Assembly (NCBI GenBank): GCA_013289985.1
Contig: JABCYW010000005.1
Location: 31,344-95,343 of the forward strand
DNA: 64,000 nucleotides
Source: Betaproteobacteria bacterium
GTDB lineage: Bacteria > Pseudomonadota > Gammaproteobacteria > Burkholderiales > Burkholderiaceae_C
Reading direction: 5' to 3'
Under the pieces are notes generated by a model. That model ran no database searches, had not been told where the DNA came from, and saw nothing but the letters and a program-made list of their open reading frames with translations. Shown piece by piece: positions 9,393-18,519 of this stretch (the first letter of the stretch is position 1; the number at the start of each line of letters is the position of its first letter). The position numbers and the translations under genes are program-made.

Positions 9393-10294
9393 CCGCGGTG
9401 TTCGACGAGCAGCAGACGGCCGCCGCGCGCAAGGCGGCCTTCGAGATCAACAAGCTCTCCAAGCGCCTGCACCGCAAGGTGGGCGCCGCCATCATCGACT
9501 ACAACATGATCGAGGAAGGCGACAAGGTGATGGTGTGCCTGTCGGGCGGCAAGGACAGCTACGCGATGCTCGACATCCTGCTGTCGCTGCGCGAGCGCTC
9601 GCCGGTGAAGTTCGAGATGATCGCCGTCAACCTCGACCAGAAGCAGCCTGGCTTCCCCGAGCACGTGCTGCCCGACTACCTGCGCGCGCGGGGCGTGCCG
9701 TTCCACATCGAGGAACAGGACACCTACTCCATCGTCACCGAGCACATCGAGCCCGGCAAGACCATGTGCTCGCTGTGCTCGCGCCTGCGCCGCGGCATCC
9801 TCTACCGCGTGGCGGGCGAGCTCGGCTGCACGAAGATCGCGCTGGGCCACCACCGCGACGACATCGTGGTGACGATGTTCATGAACATGTTCTTCGGCAG
9901 CCGGATGAAGGGCATGCCGCCCAAGCTCGTGAGCGACGACGGCAGGAACGTGGTGATCCGCCCGCTCGCCTACGTGGACGAGACCGACCTCGTGCGCTGG
10001 GCCGAGCACAAGCAGTTCCCCATCATCCCGTGCACGCTGTGCGGCAGCCAGGACAACCTGCAGCGCGTGCAGGTCAAGGCGATGATCCGCGAGTGGGAGA
10101 AGCAGCACCCGGGCCGCATCGAGAACGTGTTCACCGCGATGGCCAACATCACGCCGTCGCACATGATGGACCGCGAGCTGCACCCGTTCACGACGATCAA
10201 GGCCACCGGCCGCGCCGAACCCGGCGGCGACATCGCGTTCGACGAGGACGAGTCCTGCGCGACGCCCAGGCCGGGCATCATCCGCATCGTGTGA
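9389..10294 (+). CDS. ttcA: tRNA 2-thiocytidine biosynthesis protein TtcA
   Basis: 301 residues. It thiolates cytidine 32 of certain tRNAs using ATP and an Fe-S cluster. The PP-loop SGGKDS is at residues 52-57. Two CxxC motifs, CSLC (127-130) and CTLC (215-218), supply the cluster ligands, as in E. coli TtcA. The C-terminus [17 protein letters not shown] is also typical. It is translationally coupled to folB through a 4-base overlap. Confidence 0.96.
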   Translation: MTAVFDEQQTAAARKAAFEINKLSKRLHRKVGAAIIDYNMIEEGDKVMVCLSGGKDSYAMLDILLSLRERSPVKFEMIAVNLDQKQPGFPEHVLPDYLRARGVPFHIEEQDTYSIVTEHIEPGKTMCSLCSRLRRGILYRVAGELGCTKIALGHHRDDIVVTMFMNMFFGSRMKGMPPKLVSDDGRNVVIRPLAYVDETDLVRWAEHKQFPIIPCTLCGSQDNLQRVQVKAMIREWEKQHPGRIENVFTAMANITPSHMMDRELHPFTTIKATGRAEPGGDIAFDEDESCATPRPGIIRIV

Positions 10295-10455
10295 ACCGAA
10301 CCCGCCGCGACCGGAATGGACCAGGAGACGCAAGGGCGGCGACAGCCTCTGGACAGCGCGCGGGCGGGCCCGCCGCATGCTGGTACATACTCGAGTTACA
10401 TGCGGGCCTGAAGCTCGCCAAGGTGGTGCCGCCGTCGGTACCCGGGAGACCCTCC

Positions 10456-11151
10456 ATGACCATCCTCCATCGCACCCAACGCCTCCTGTCCGTCGCCGCC
10501 CTCGCGGGCGCGGCGCTGCTCGCCGGCTGTGCCGGCCTGCGCACGGTCGATACCTCGGTCGCCACCTTCGGCGCCTGGCCGGCCGACGCCGCGCCGGGCA
10601 CCTACGCCTTCGACCGCCTGCCCTCCCAGGAGCGCAACCCGCAGCGCCAGCAGTCGCTCGAGAACGCGGCCGCGCAGGCCCTGGCCAGCGCCGGCTTCAG
10701 GCCCGCGGCCGACGGCGCCAAGCCGGCCGTGATGGTGCAGATCGGCGTGCGCACCGAGCGCTTCGAGCAGGCGCCCTGGGACGACCCGTTCTGGTGGGGC
10801 GGCCCGCGCCGCTTCGGCTACGCTGGCTGGGCGCCCTACGGCCCGTACGGCCCCTGGGGCCCCTACGGCTACCGCCGCGGCGTGTGGGCGCCCTTCCCGC
10901 CCGCCGACATCTACCTGAACGAGGTGGCGCTGCTGATCCGCGACGCCAACACCGGCAAGGCGCTGTACGAGACGCGCGTCAGCTCGGACGGCTACAGCTC
11001 GGGCGGCGACCGCCTCATCGCCGCGATGTTCGACGCGTCCATGAAGGACTTCCCGCGCACCAACGACAAGGCGCACAACGTGCGCGTCGAGCTGCCGATG
11101 GTGCCGTCGGCCGCGCCGGCCGCGCCCGCGGCCAGCGGCCCCAGCGCCTGA
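10456..11151 (+). CDS. DUF4136 lipoprotein
   Basis: 231 residues. The signal peptide ends in a lipobox (ALLAGC), so it should be lipid-anchored. The DUF4136 fold spans about residues 30-215 (function unknown; common in outer-membrane lipoproteins of proteobacteria). An aromatic/glycine/proline-rich stretch in the middle (about residues 105-155, with repeated PYGPYGPWGPYGY-like units) should form an exposed loop. It ends in an Ala/Pro-rich tail. GGGAGA before the ATG fits a ribosome binding site. Confidence 0.85.
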   Translation: MTILHRTQRLLSVAALAGAALLAGCAGLRTVDTSVATFGAWPADAAPGTYAFDRLPSQERNPQRQQSLENAAAQALASAGFRPAADGAKPAVMVQIGVRTERFEQAPWDDPFWWGGPRRFGYAGWAPYGPYGPWGPYGYRRGVWAPFPPADIYLNEVALLIRDANTGKALYETRVSSDGYSSGGDRLIAAMFDASMKDFPRTNDKAHNVRVELPMVPSAAPAAPAASGPSA

Positions 11152-11165
11152 CCCTCGCCCGCTTG

Positions 11166-11198
11166 CGATAATTCCGGTTCCTCACACGAACCGGAATT
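11166..11198 (+). promoter_or_regulatory. Promoter -10 box and 11-bp inverted repeat before glmU
   Basis: GATAAT at 11166-11171 looks like a -10 box. It overlaps the left arm of a perfect 11-bp inverted repeat, AATTCCGGTTC (11170-11180) and GAACCGGAATT (11188-11198), with a 7-base spacer. The right arm ends 4 bases before the glmU ATG. A repressor site over the start of transcription, or an RNA hairpin over the ribosome binding region, would both fit. There is no U-run, so it is not a standard terminator. Confidence 0.5.
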
Positions 11199-11202
11199 CC
11201 CT

Positions 11203-12609
11203 ATGGCACTCAGTGTCGTGATCATGGCCGCGGGCAAGGGCACGCGGATGCGTTCGGCGCGACCCAAGGTGCTGCACACGCTGGGCGGCCGGCCACTGCT
11301 GGGCCACGTCGTGGCCACCGCCGAGGCGCTGGCCCCGGCGCGTTCCATCCTCGTCACCGGCCACGGCGCCGAGGCCGTCGAGGCGGCGTTCGCGGGCAAC
11401 ACGCGCGTGTTCGTGCGCCAGATGCCGCAGCTGGGCACCGGCCACGCGGTCCAGCAGGCCGTGCCCGCGCTGCCCGACGACGGCATCACCCTCGTGCTCA
11501 ACGGCGACGTGCCGCTGATCCGCGCGGCCACGCTGCGCGCGCTGGTGGAGGCCTGCGGCGGCACCCGGCTCGCGCTGCTGACCGTAGACCTCGCGAACCC
11601 GTTCGGCTACGGCCGCATCGTGCGCGCGCCCGCGGCGGGCGACGCCGACGGCATCGGCGCCGTGCAGGCCATCGTGGAAGAGAAGGACGCCACGCCGATC
11701 CAACGCCAGATCACCGAGATCTACACGGGCATCCTGGCGGCGCCCACGAAGCAGCTCAAGGCCTGGCTCGCGCGGTTGACCAACCAGAACGCGCAGGGCG
11801 AGTACTACCTCACCGACGTGGTCGCGCACGCCGTGGCCGACGGCGTCGAGGTGTGCACGGCATCGGCCCGGGACGAGACCGAGGTGCTGGGCGTCAACAG
11901 CCCCGCGCAGCTGGCCGAACTGGAGCGCCGCCTGCAGCGCCGCCACGCCGACGCGTTGATGGAGGCCGGCGTGCGCCTGGCCGACCCGGCGCGCTTCGAC
12001 CTGCGCGGCACGCTGGCCTGCGGCATGGACGTGGAGATCGACGTGGGCTGCGTCTTCGAAGGCGCGGTCACGATCGGCGACGGCGCGCGCATCGGGCCGC
12101 ATTGCGTGATCCGCGACGCGCAGATCGCCGCGGGTGCCGTGATCCATCCGTTCACGCACATCGAGGGCGCCGCCGTGGGCGCCGGCTCGCTGATCGGCCC
12201 GTTCGCGCGCCTGCGCCCGGGCGCGAAGCTGGGCGAGCAAGTGCACATCGGCAACTTCGTCGAGGTGAAGAACTCCACGCTGGCCAACGGCGCCAAGGCC
12301 AACCACCTGGCCTACCTGGGCGACGCCACGGTGGGCGAGCGCGTCAACTACGGCGCAGGCAGCATCACCGCCAACTACGACGGCGCCAACAAGCACCGCA
12401 CCACCATCGGCGCCGACGTGCACGTGGGCTCCAACTGCGTGCTCGTGGCCCCGCTGACGATCGGCGACGGCGCCACCATCGGCGGCGGCTCCACCATCAC
12501 CAAGACCGTGGCGCCGGGCTCGCTGGCGATCGGCCGCGCGCGGCAGGTGATGTTCGAGAACTGGGCGCGGCCGAAGAAGCACAAGGGGTCTGGCTCCGAA
12601 GGGGCCTGA
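11203..12609 (+). CDS. glmU: Bifunctional N-acetylglucosamine-1-phosphate uridyltransferase / glucosamine-1-phosphate acetyltransferase
   Basis: 468 residues. It makes UDP-GlcNAc for peptidoglycan and LPS. The N-terminal pyrophosphorylase domain (1 to about 230) has the [17 protein letters not shown] signature and NGDVPLI; the C-terminal left-handed beta-helix acetyltransferase domain (about 255-455) has the hexapeptide rhythm and the [17 protein letters not shown] and NYDGANKH blocks. The last seven residues (GSGSEGA) and the stop codon are encoded by the left arm of the palindromic repeat at 12585-12667. The native protein probably once ended at about RPKKHK. Confidence 0.97.
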   Translation: MALSVVIMAAGKGTRMRSARPKVLHTLGGRPLLGHVVATAEALAPARSILVTGHGAEAVEAAFAGNTRVFVRQMPQLGTGHAVQQAVPALPDDGITLVLNGDVPLIRAATLRALVEACGGTRLALLTVDLANPFGYGRIVRAPAAGDADGIGAVQAIVEEKDATPIQRQITEIYTGILAAPTKQLKAWLARLTNQNAQGEYYLTDVVAHAVADGVEVCTASARDETEVLGVNSPAQLAELERRLQRRHADALMEAGVRLADPARFDLRGTLACGMDVEIDVGCVFEGAVTIGDGARIGPHCVIRDAQIAAGAVIHPFTHIEGAAVGAGSLIGPFARLRPGAKLGEQVHIGNFVEVKNSTLANGAKANHLAYLGDATVGERVNYGAGSITANYDGANKHRTTIGADVHVGSNCVLVAPLTIGDGATIGGGSTITKTVAPGSLAIGRARQVMFENWARPKKHKGSGSEGA

Positions 12610-12667
12610 CCCCGATCATCGGGAGATCACGCGCGTTCGGGGTCAGGCACCTGCGGAGCCAGACCCC
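12585..12667. repeat. 83-bp palindromic repeat encoding the C-termini of two convergent genes
   Basis: Left arm 12585-12615 starts GGGGTCTGGCTCC; the right arm 12637-12667 is its reverse complement at 29 of 31 positions, with a 21-base centre. The stop codon of glmU lies in the left arm and that of udg in the right arm. Both genes read the arm in the same frame, giving the tails GSGSEGA and GSGSAGA. The transcript of either gene can form a long hairpin, so the element probably also works as a two-way terminator. GGGGTCTGGCTCC / GGGGTCAGGC elements are a known dispersed repeat type in Burkholderiales. Confidence 0.9.
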
Positions 12668-13536
12668 TCGGCAGTCGCCTTCGCCAGACAGAGGTCTTCC
12701 CACGCCTTCGCCTTCTCCGGCAGGTTGCGCAGCAGATACGCCGGGTGGTACGTGACGATCACCGGGATGCCCTCGTAGCGGTGCACGCGCCCGCGCAGCT
12801 TGCCGATGGCGTCGTCCGACTTCAGCAACTGCTTCACGGCGAAGCGGCCCATCAGCAGGATCAGCTTGGGCTGCACCAGCGCCACCTGGCGCTTGAGGAA
12901 GGGCTCGCAGCGGGCCATCTCGTCGGGCTCCGGATTGCGGTTGCGCGGCGGACGGCACTTGAGCGTGTTGGCGATGAAGACGCGGCGCGCCGGATCGCCG
13001 GCCTGGTCGTCCTCGCGGCCCTCGCCCGACGCGGCACGGCGCGACTGGCCGACGGCGCGCAGCATCTGGTCGAGCAACTGCCCGGCCGGCCCGACGAAGG
13101 GCTCGCCCTGCTGGTCTTCCTGTTCGCCCGGCGCCTCGCCGACGATCATCCAGTCGGCCTGCGCATGGCCGACGCCGAACACCGTCTGGCGCCGGCTCTC
13201 GCACAGGCCGCAGGCCGTGCACGACGCGACGGCGTCCTGCAGCGGGCCCCAGCCCAGCGTGGCGATGTGCGCGGCGCGTTCGGCGAGCACGGGATCGGTC
13301 GGCGCCTCCCGTGGCGCGGCGGCGACGGCGGGCGTCGCGCGCACGGGGGCCGGCGCGCGCGCGGCCTCGGGCACGGGCGCGCGGGCGACCGGCGCTTCCA
13401 CCGGCCGCTCGGCCACCGCGGCGACCGTGGAGGCCTCCGCCGGCGCGGCCGGGGGCGCAGCAGGCGCGGCCGCGGGCGACCACAGCCGCACGCCCATCGC
13501 GGCCAGCATCCGGCGCTGACGCTCGTTCCAGCTCAT
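12643..13536 (-). CDS. Uracil-DNA glycosylase, family 4 (Fe-S type)
   Basis: 297 residues. It removes uracil from DNA. The catalytic domain starts after an Ala/Pro/Val-rich N-terminal stretch (about residues 20-80) that looks disordered. Seen: CTACGLCESR, the first two cluster cysteines; GEAPGEQEDQQGEPFVGPAGQLLD, the glycosylase motif; FIANTLKCRPPRNRNP, the third Cys region; and VTYHPAYLLRNLP, motif 2. An acidic/basic insert (RRAASGEGREDDQAGDPARR) precedes the IANTLKCRP block. The last seven residues (GSGSAGA) come from the palindromic repeat. It is the last gene of tsaB-rimI-udg; its ATG overlaps the rimI stop by 4 bases. Confidence 0.93.
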   Translation of the reverse strand: MSWNERQRRMLAAMGVRLWSPAAAPAAPPAAPAEASTVAAVAERPVEAPVARAPVPEAARAPAPVRATPAVAAAPREAPTDPVLAERAAHIATLGWGPLQDAVASCTACGLCESRRQTVFGVGHAQADWMIVGEAPGEQEDQQGEPFVGPAGQLLDQMLRAVGQSRRAASGEGREDDQAGDPARRVFIANTLKCRPPRNRNPEPDEMARCEPFLKRQVALVQPKLILLMGRFAVKQLLKSDDAIGKLRGRVHRYEGIPVIVTYHPAYLLRNLPEKAKAWEDLCLAKATAEGSGSAGA

Positions 13537-14042
13537 GCCTCGCCCCTGGGCGCATGCAGCAAGCGCGTCATGAGGATCGCGTCCTCGCGCCGGCCTTGCG
13601 GCGCGGGGTAGTAGTCGCGCCTCTGTCCGGCCTCGCTGAAGCCCTCGCGCAGGTACAGCGCACGGGCGCGGGCATTGCTCGCGCGCACCTCCAGCCACAC
13701 GGCCGTGGCCGCGAAGCCGGCGCTCAGCGCGTAGAGCTCGGCCAGCAGCCGGCGCGCGTGGCCCTGGCCCTCGTGGCGCGCGGCCACCGTCACGTTGAGC
13801 AGGTGCATCTCCTCGAAGCCCGGCATCGCCACGAAGTAGCCGATCAGCTCGCCGTCGCCGGCCACCAGCGCGCGCGTGAGGTAGCCGGCGGCGATGGAAT
13901 CGATGAAGTTGCCGCGCGTCCACGGGAAGGCATAGGCCTGCACCTCGATCGCGAGCACGGCGTCGAGCATGCCCACGGTGAGCACGCGAATCGAGGGCGC
14001 GGCCCCGCTGCGGGCGCCGAGGTCGGACTGGACCGCGCTCAT
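13533..14042 (-). CDS. rimI: Ribosomal-protein-S18-alanine N-acetyltransferase
   Basis: 169 residues, a GNAT acetyltransferase that acetylates the N-terminal alanine of ribosomal protein S18 in E. coli. The acetyl-CoA-binding motif is seen as VAARHEGQGHARRLL, preceded by MHLLNVTV and followed by VWLEVRASNARARALYLREGF and the catalytic-region RRDYYPAP. It sits between tsaB and udg with 4-base overlaps on both sides, the usual betaproteobacterial arrangement. Confidence 0.92.
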   Translation of the reverse strand: MSAVQSDLGARSGAAPSIRVLTVGMLDAVLAIEVQAYAFPWTRGNFIDSIAAGYLTRALVAGDGELIGYFVAMPGFEEMHLLNVTVAARHEGQGHARRLLAELYALSAGFAATAVWLEVRASNARARALYLREGFSEAGQRRDYYPAPQGRREDAILMTRLLHAPRGEA

Positions 14043-14812
14043 CGCTCGGCTCCGTCCGCCAAGTCGCGCAGGGCCTTCGCGGCCTCGCGCTCGGCCGTGG
14101 TCTGGGCCACCTTGTCGCGCAGGTAGACCGGCAAGGCCTGGTCGGCCGGCACGCCGTCGCCGCGCGCGAGGCCCGCGGCGGCGAGCCAGCCAAGCGCCGC
14201 GGCGCGGCCGTGTTCGCCGGGCGCGCGCCGCGCCGCGCCGGTGTGCAGGCGATCGCCGAAGGCCGCGAGCGCGGAGCCCGCGACGAAGGCCGGCGGCGCG
14301 TCGCGCCACAGCGCGTGCAGGGCCTCGGGTGTCGTGAGCGCCGGCTCGACGACCGGCCGCCAGCCCGCGTCGCCGTCGTCGCGATAGCAGCCGGCGTAGA
14401 CCTCGTCCATGCGCGCGTCCATCGCCACCCACACCGTCGCGCCCGGAGGCAGGCCGGCATGGCGCGCGGCGTCCTCGGCGACGATGGCGAGGCTGTCGAC
14501 GGGCACCACCGGCACGTCCTGTCCGAACGCCAGGCCCTGGGCCACGGCGCACGCGGTGCGCAGGCCGGTGAAGCCGCCGGGGCCGCGTCCGAACGCGATG
14601 GCATCGAGGTCGGCGAAGGTCCAGCCCTGGCGTTGCAGCAGCGCCATCAGCATCGGCAGGGCCTGCGCGGACGCGGCGGCGCCGCCGTCGAGATCCAGCG
14701 GGTCGATGCGGCAGGCGGCACGCGACAGCGTCGCGTCACCCGCGATGCGGCCGTCGTCGATCGCCGCGAGCGCCAGCCGTTCGGTGGCGCTGTCGATGGC
14801 CAGCAGCTTCAC
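14039..14812 (-). CDS. tsaB: tRNA threonylcarbamoyladenosine biosynthesis protein TsaB (GTG start)
   Basis: 257 residues. TsaB is the partner of TsaD in making the universal t6A37 base of tRNAs. The actin-like fold shows LLAIDSATERLALA at the N-terminus and FGRGPGGFTGLRTACAVAQGLAF, the TsaB hallmark. The start codon is GTG at 14812, with AGGGA 8 bases upstream; no in-frame ATG lies near. tsaC, which makes the threonylcarbamoyl-adenylate for the same pathway, is also in this window (19823-20806). Confidence 0.93.
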   Translation of the reverse strand: MKLLAIDSATERLALAAIDDGRIAGDATLSRAACRIDPLDLDGGAAASAQALPMLMALLQRQGWTFADLDAIAFGRGPGGFTGLRTACAVAQGLAFGQDVPVVPVDSLAIVAEDAARHAGLPPGATVWVAMDARMDEVYAGCYRDDGDAGWRPVVEPALTTPEALHALWRDAPPAFVAGSALAAFGDRLHTGAARRAPGEHGRAAALGWLAAAGLARGDGVPADQALPVYLRDKVAQTTAEREAAKALRDLADGAER

Positions 14813-14947
14813 GCGCGCATCCCTGCCCGCGGGCGTGCGGGCGGCGTGGGCGACACGGCGCGAGGGCGGAAACGGTGGGGCGGGCGCATGGGAAAGAGTG
14901 TAGCCGTGCGATCATCGAATCGACTTTTTCCGCCCGTCCACGCCACC

Positions 14948-16396
14948 ATGATCCGGCTCGCCGCCCTCGCCCTCGTCGCCACCTCGTTCGCCCCCGTCCC
15001 GGCACAGTCGGCGCCCGCGCCCGCATGGACGCTGCCCCCGGCCGTCGCCGCCGCGCTAGCCAACGCTCACGTGCCGGCGAGCGCGCTCGCGCTGTGGGTG
15101 CAGCCCGTGGACGCCGCGAAACCGTCCTGGGGCTGGAATCCCGATTTCGGCGTGAATCCCGCGTCGGTGTTCAAGCTGGTCACCACCAGCGCCGCGCTCG
15201 ACACCCTGGGCCCGGCGTGGACGTGGAAGACCGGCGTGTACCTCACCGGGCCGGTGCGCAACGGCGTGCTGCAGGGCTCGGTGGTGATCGTGGGCACCGG
15301 CGATCCGAGCCTGGTGATGGAGCGCGTGTGGCTGCTGCTGCGCCAGCTGCGCGACGCGGGCGTGCGCGACATCCGCGGCGACATCGTGCTCGACCACAGC
15401 GGCTTCGCGGCCGGCGCGCGCACGCCGGCCGACTTCGACAACGCGCCGTCCGAGCCCTACAACGTGCTGCCCGACGCGCTGCTGATGAACTACCGCTCGG
15501 TCACGCTCAGCTTCCAGCCCGATGCCGCGGGCAAGGTGGCGCGCGTGAGCTCGGAGCCGCCGCTGGCCGGCCTGCGCGTGGACGCCACGGTGCCGCTGGG
15601 CAAGGGCGGTTGCGGCGACTGGCGCGGCGGGCTGAAGCTGACGTCCGGCGACCCGTCGCGGTGGCGCTTCGACGGCACGTATCCCGCCGCCTGCGGGCCG
15701 CGCAACTGGCCCTTGGCCTACCCCGAGCCGGCCAGCTACGAGCGGCGCCTGGTGGCCGCGCTGTGGCGCGAAGTGGGCGGCAAGCTGTCGGGACAGGTGC
15801 ACGACGGCACGCTACCGCCCGACGCCACGCTCGCGTTCACCTTCGAGTCGCCGCAGCTCGCGCAGGTCGTGCGCGACATCAACAAGTTCAGCAACAACAC
15901 GATGGCCGAGCAGCTGTTCCTGACGCTCGCGTGGAACGCGAACGCGGAGCTGTCGGCCGCGGCCACCGACGTGCGCCAGGAGCAGGCGCGCGCGATGCTC
16001 TCGCAATGGCTGCACCAGCGCCTGGGCGTGGCGGCCGACGACGTGGTGGTGGTCAACGGCTCGGGCCTCGCGCGCGAGACGCGCATCAGCGCGCGCGCGC
16101 TGGGGCAGTTGCTGCAGTCGGACTGGGCCAGTCCGGCGATGCCCGAGCTCATGAGCTCGCTGCCCATCGCGGGCATGGACGGCACGCTGCGCCGGAGCAG
16201 GGCGCCGGCCGGCCGCGCTCACCTGAAGACGGGGTCGATGCGCGACGTGGTCGCGGTGGCCGGCTACGTGCTGGCCGACAGCGGGAAGCGCTACATCCTC
16301 GTGGCGATCGTCAACGACCCGAACGCCGGCGCGGCGCGGCCGGCGCTGGATGCGGCGATCGACTGGGTGACGCACGATCCCGCCACGCAGCCCTGA
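14948..16396 (+). CDS. dacB: D-alanyl-D-alanine carboxypeptidase/endopeptidase, PBP4 class
   Basis: 482 residues. A periplasmic low-molecular-weight penicillin-binding protein that trims or opens peptidoglycan cross-links. Signal peptide 1-20 (ending APVPAQSA). Active-site motifs: SVFK with nucleophile Ser73 and Lys76, SNN in INKFSNNTMAEQL, and KTG in HLKTGSMRDV. The large insert between the first two motifs is typical of the PBP4 family (S13). It is divergent from tsaB and converges on ompW with a hairpin between. Confidence 0.94.
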   Translation: MIRLAALALVATSFAPVPAQSAPAPAWTLPPAVAAALANAHVPASALALWVQPVDAAKPSWGWNPDFGVNPASVFKLVTTSAALDTLGPAWTWKTGVYLTGPVRNGVLQGSVVIVGTGDPSLVMERVWLLLRQLRDAGVRDIRGDIVLDHSGFAAGARTPADFDNAPSEPYNVLPDALLMNYRSVTLSFQPDAAGKVARVSSEPPLAGLRVDATVPLGKGGCGDWRGGLKLTSGDPSRWRFDGTYPAACGPRNWPLAYPEPASYERRLVAALWREVGGKLSGQVHDGTLPPDATLAFTFESPQLAQVVRDINKFSNNTMAEQLFLTLAWNANAELSAAATDVRQEQARAMLSQWLHQRLGVAADDVVVVNGSGLARETRISARALGQLLQSDWASPAMPELMSSLPIAGMDGTLRRSRAPAGRAHLKTGSMRDVVAVAGYVLADSGKRYILVAIVNDPNAGAARPALDAAIDWVTHDPATQP

Positions 16397-16402
16397 ATGA
16401 AG

Positions 16403-16433
16403 AAGCCCGCGCCGCATTGCTGCGCGCGGGCTT
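16403..16433. terminator. Two-way hairpin between dacB and ompW
   Basis: Inverted repeat AAGCCCGCGC (16403-16412) and GCGCGGGCTT (16424-16433) with an 11-base loop, 7 bases after the dacB stop and 22 bases after the ompW stop. Runs of A and T flank it only weakly, but the position between convergent genes fits a shared terminator. Confidence 0.6.
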
Positions 16434-16455
16434 GGCGAGCCAGGGTGCGTTCAGG

Positions 16456-17130
16456 TCAGAACGCGTAGCCGACCGACGCGTTGATCGCGACCGGGTTCAG
16501 CTTGGCCGAGGTGCTCTGGCCGGTCGACAGCGTGGCCTTCGTGCTGATGAAGGACTTCAGGATCGAGGCGTCCACGAACCAGTGCTTGTCGATCTTGTAG
16601 TTCGCGCCGGCCTGGAGGGTGCCGCCCCATTCGGTGTCGCCGCCGATGGTGGTGGGCGGGCCGCCCGGGTTGGTGACCGCGGTCAGCGCGGCCGAGCCCT
16701 TGGTGCCGTAGAACTTGGCGAACGTGGGGCCGGCGCCGACGTACGGGCGGAACGGCGCGTCGGCCGCCAGGAAGCGGTACTGCAGCAGCACGGTGGGCGA
16801 GATCTGGTGGACGCTGCCGATCTTGCCGACGCCGGCCACGGCGCCCGCGCCGATGATGTCGTGCTTGTACGGCAGGCCGCCGAGCGCCTCCACCGAGATG
16901 TCGTCGGTGATCATGTACGTGCCCGTGAAGAACAGCGCGCTGGCCGACTTGATGTCGATCTTCGAGCCAGGCAGCGACGGCGCCGTCAGGTCATCGCTCT
17001 TGACCTTGGGCATGATCTTGTTCCAGCCCACCTGGACCAGGAACTGGCCGGCCACCTGGGCCTGCGCCGCGCCGGCGCCACACAGGGCGGCGGTGGCGAC
17101 GAGAGCGGATGCAATGGATTGCTTCTTCAT
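16456..17130 (-). CDS. ompW: OmpW family outer-membrane beta-barrel protein
   Basis: 224 residues. Signal peptide 1-24 (ALCGAGAAQAQ). The protein has the OmpW pattern: QVGWNKIMPKVKSDD near the start, TYMITDDISVEALGGLPYKHDI, SPTVLLQYRF, FRPYVGAGPTFAKFY, and a C-terminal aromatic residue (VGYAF) for barrel assembly. It should be an 8-stranded barrel with a narrow hydrophobic channel; in other bacteria OmpW moves small hydrophobic molecules. AAGGAC upstream of the ATG is the ribosome binding site. It lies 33 bases after a GDSL lipoprotein gene on the same strand, so the two are probably co-transcribed. Confidence 0.9.
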   Translation of the reverse strand: MKKQSIASALVATAALCGAGAAQAQVAGQFLVQVGWNKIMPKVKSDDLTAPSLPGSKIDIKSASALFFTGTYMITDDISVEALGGLPYKHDIIGAGAVAGVGKIGSVHQISPTVLLQYRFLAADAPFRPYVGAGPTFAKFYGTKGSAALTAVTNPGGPPTTIGGDTEWGGTLQAGANYKIDKHWFVDASILKSFISTKATLSTGQSTSAKLNPVAINASVGYAF

Positions 17131-17163
17131 GAATGTGTCCTTGCGTGGGTCTCGACCGCCGGC

Positions 17164-18486
17164 TTACAGCCAGCCCTTGATGGCGATCTGCTCGCCGACG
17201 AGCTCGGCCAGCAGGCGATAGCCGTAAGGCGTCGGATGCACGGTGTCGGCATACAGGTAGTGCAGCAGGCCGGTGGCGTCGGTGGCCGTCACGTTGGCCG
17301 TGTCGGTGGCGATCAGCGTGGTCTTGGTGCAGAACAGCGAGCTGGCGAGCGGCACGAAGGTGGTCGTCGTCGGGCTGGTGGGGACGGTCAGGCCCGTCTG
17401 CGTCGCGTTCGGCGGCTGCCCCGCGTCGGCCTGCAGCTTGCAGGCCGGGGTGGTGACGTTGGTCAGGCCGTACGCCGACGGGTTGGCCGCCTGGCCGTCG
17501 CTCGCCGTGAAGGCATCGACGTAGGCCACCTGGGCGATGCTGCTCGTGGCCTTGCCGTTGGCCGTGGTGACGTTCAGGCCCGCGGCCAGCGCGGCGTTGA
17601 ACGCGTTGGTCATGTCCAGCGTCAGGTGCGGGTGGATCGGGTCGACGTAGTAGCCGGCGTTGCCGGCGGACAGCCAGATTGCGGCGTCCGGCGTCAGCGA
17701 GACGTCGGGCAGGTTCACGACGACGACGTGCGTGCCGCCGTTGGCGATGATCTTGCCCGTGACCAGCGTGGCGAGGTCGGTGCCGGCCTGGGTCATCTGC
17801 GCAATCGCGGCGGTGGCGAAGCCGGCGATCTGCGCGGCCGCGGCCGCGGGCGTGATCTGGCCCTGGGCCTCGGCCGCGAGGACGGCCTGCGTCTGCGCAT
17901 CGACCGTGAGGGCGCGATTGATGAACAGGTCGTTGCCGCCGGCCAGCACCGTGATGATCTGGCTGTCGCTGAACGCCGTGTGGGCCGCGAGGTAGGTGGC
18001 GATCTGGTCGTGCACCGGCTTGGTCAGCTGGCCCAGCTGGCCGCTGGAGGAGCCGTATTGGGTGTACAGGTAGGCGTTGCCCGGGCCGTACGGATTGGTG
18101 ACCCGGCTGCCGCCCTGGGCGTAGCTCAGGCAGGTGGCGGAATCGACGGTGGCCTGGGCCAGGAAGGCCAGCTGGCCGACGGAGGCGAGGCCCGTCTCGG
18201 CCGCGCACGGCTGGGTAGTGAGGTGCAGCGTGGCCGCGAGGTATTCGGTCCAGTTCGTGTAGAGCAGGCCCGACGACGAGAGGTCGCCGTTGATCGAGTA
18301 GTGGCCGCCGCCGTTGGCGCCGATGATGGCCGTCTTGTAGGTGCCGACGTCGCTCAGGCTGTCGCCGAAGTTGACCATCTGCGTGAAGGCGACGCGCGGC
18401 GACTGGTCGCCGGCGTCATTGCCGCCGCAACCGGACAGGAAAGCCGCAGCCGCCAGGGCTGTGGCCAGAACGTGGAATTTCTTCAT
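17164..18486 (-). CDS. SGNH/GDSL-family lipoprotein esterase
   Basis: 440 residues. Signal peptide with lipobox (AFLSGC). GDSL block I is FGDSLSDVGTY, with the nucleophilic Ser in GDSL; block III is VLAGGNDLF, with Gly/Asn of the oxyanion hole; block V is DTVHPTPYGYRL, with the Asp and His. All catalytic blocks are intact, so a lipid-anchored esterase or lipase is likely. The ATG at 18486 follows GAGG by 5 bases and is better placed than a GTG two codons upstream. A palindromic operator and a TATAGT box lie upstream (18520-18554). Confidence 0.88.
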   Translation of the reverse strand: MKKFHVLATALAAAAFLSGCGGNDAGDQSPRVAFTQMVNFGDSLSDVGTYKTAIIGANGGGHYSINGDLSSSGLLYTNWTEYLAATLHLTTQPCAAETGLASVGQLAFLAQATVDSATCLSYAQGGSRVTNPYGPGNAYLYTQYGSSSGQLGQLTKPVHDQIATYLAAHTAFSDSQIITVLAGGNDLFINRALTVDAQTQAVLAAEAQGQITPAAAAAQIAGFATAAIAQMTQAGTDLATLVTGKIIANGGTHVVVVNLPDVSLTPDAAIWLSAGNAGYYVDPIHPHLTLDMTNAFNAALAAGLNVTTANGKATSSIAQVAYVDAFTASDGQAANPSAYGLTNVTTPACKLQADAGQPPNATQTGLTVPTSPTTTTFVPLASSLFCTKTTLIATDTANVTATDATGLLHYLYADTVHPTPYGYRLLAELVGEQIAIKGWL

Positions 18487-18519
18487 GTGCACCTCGCCAA
18501 ACGAAGAGTCAAAGACATC

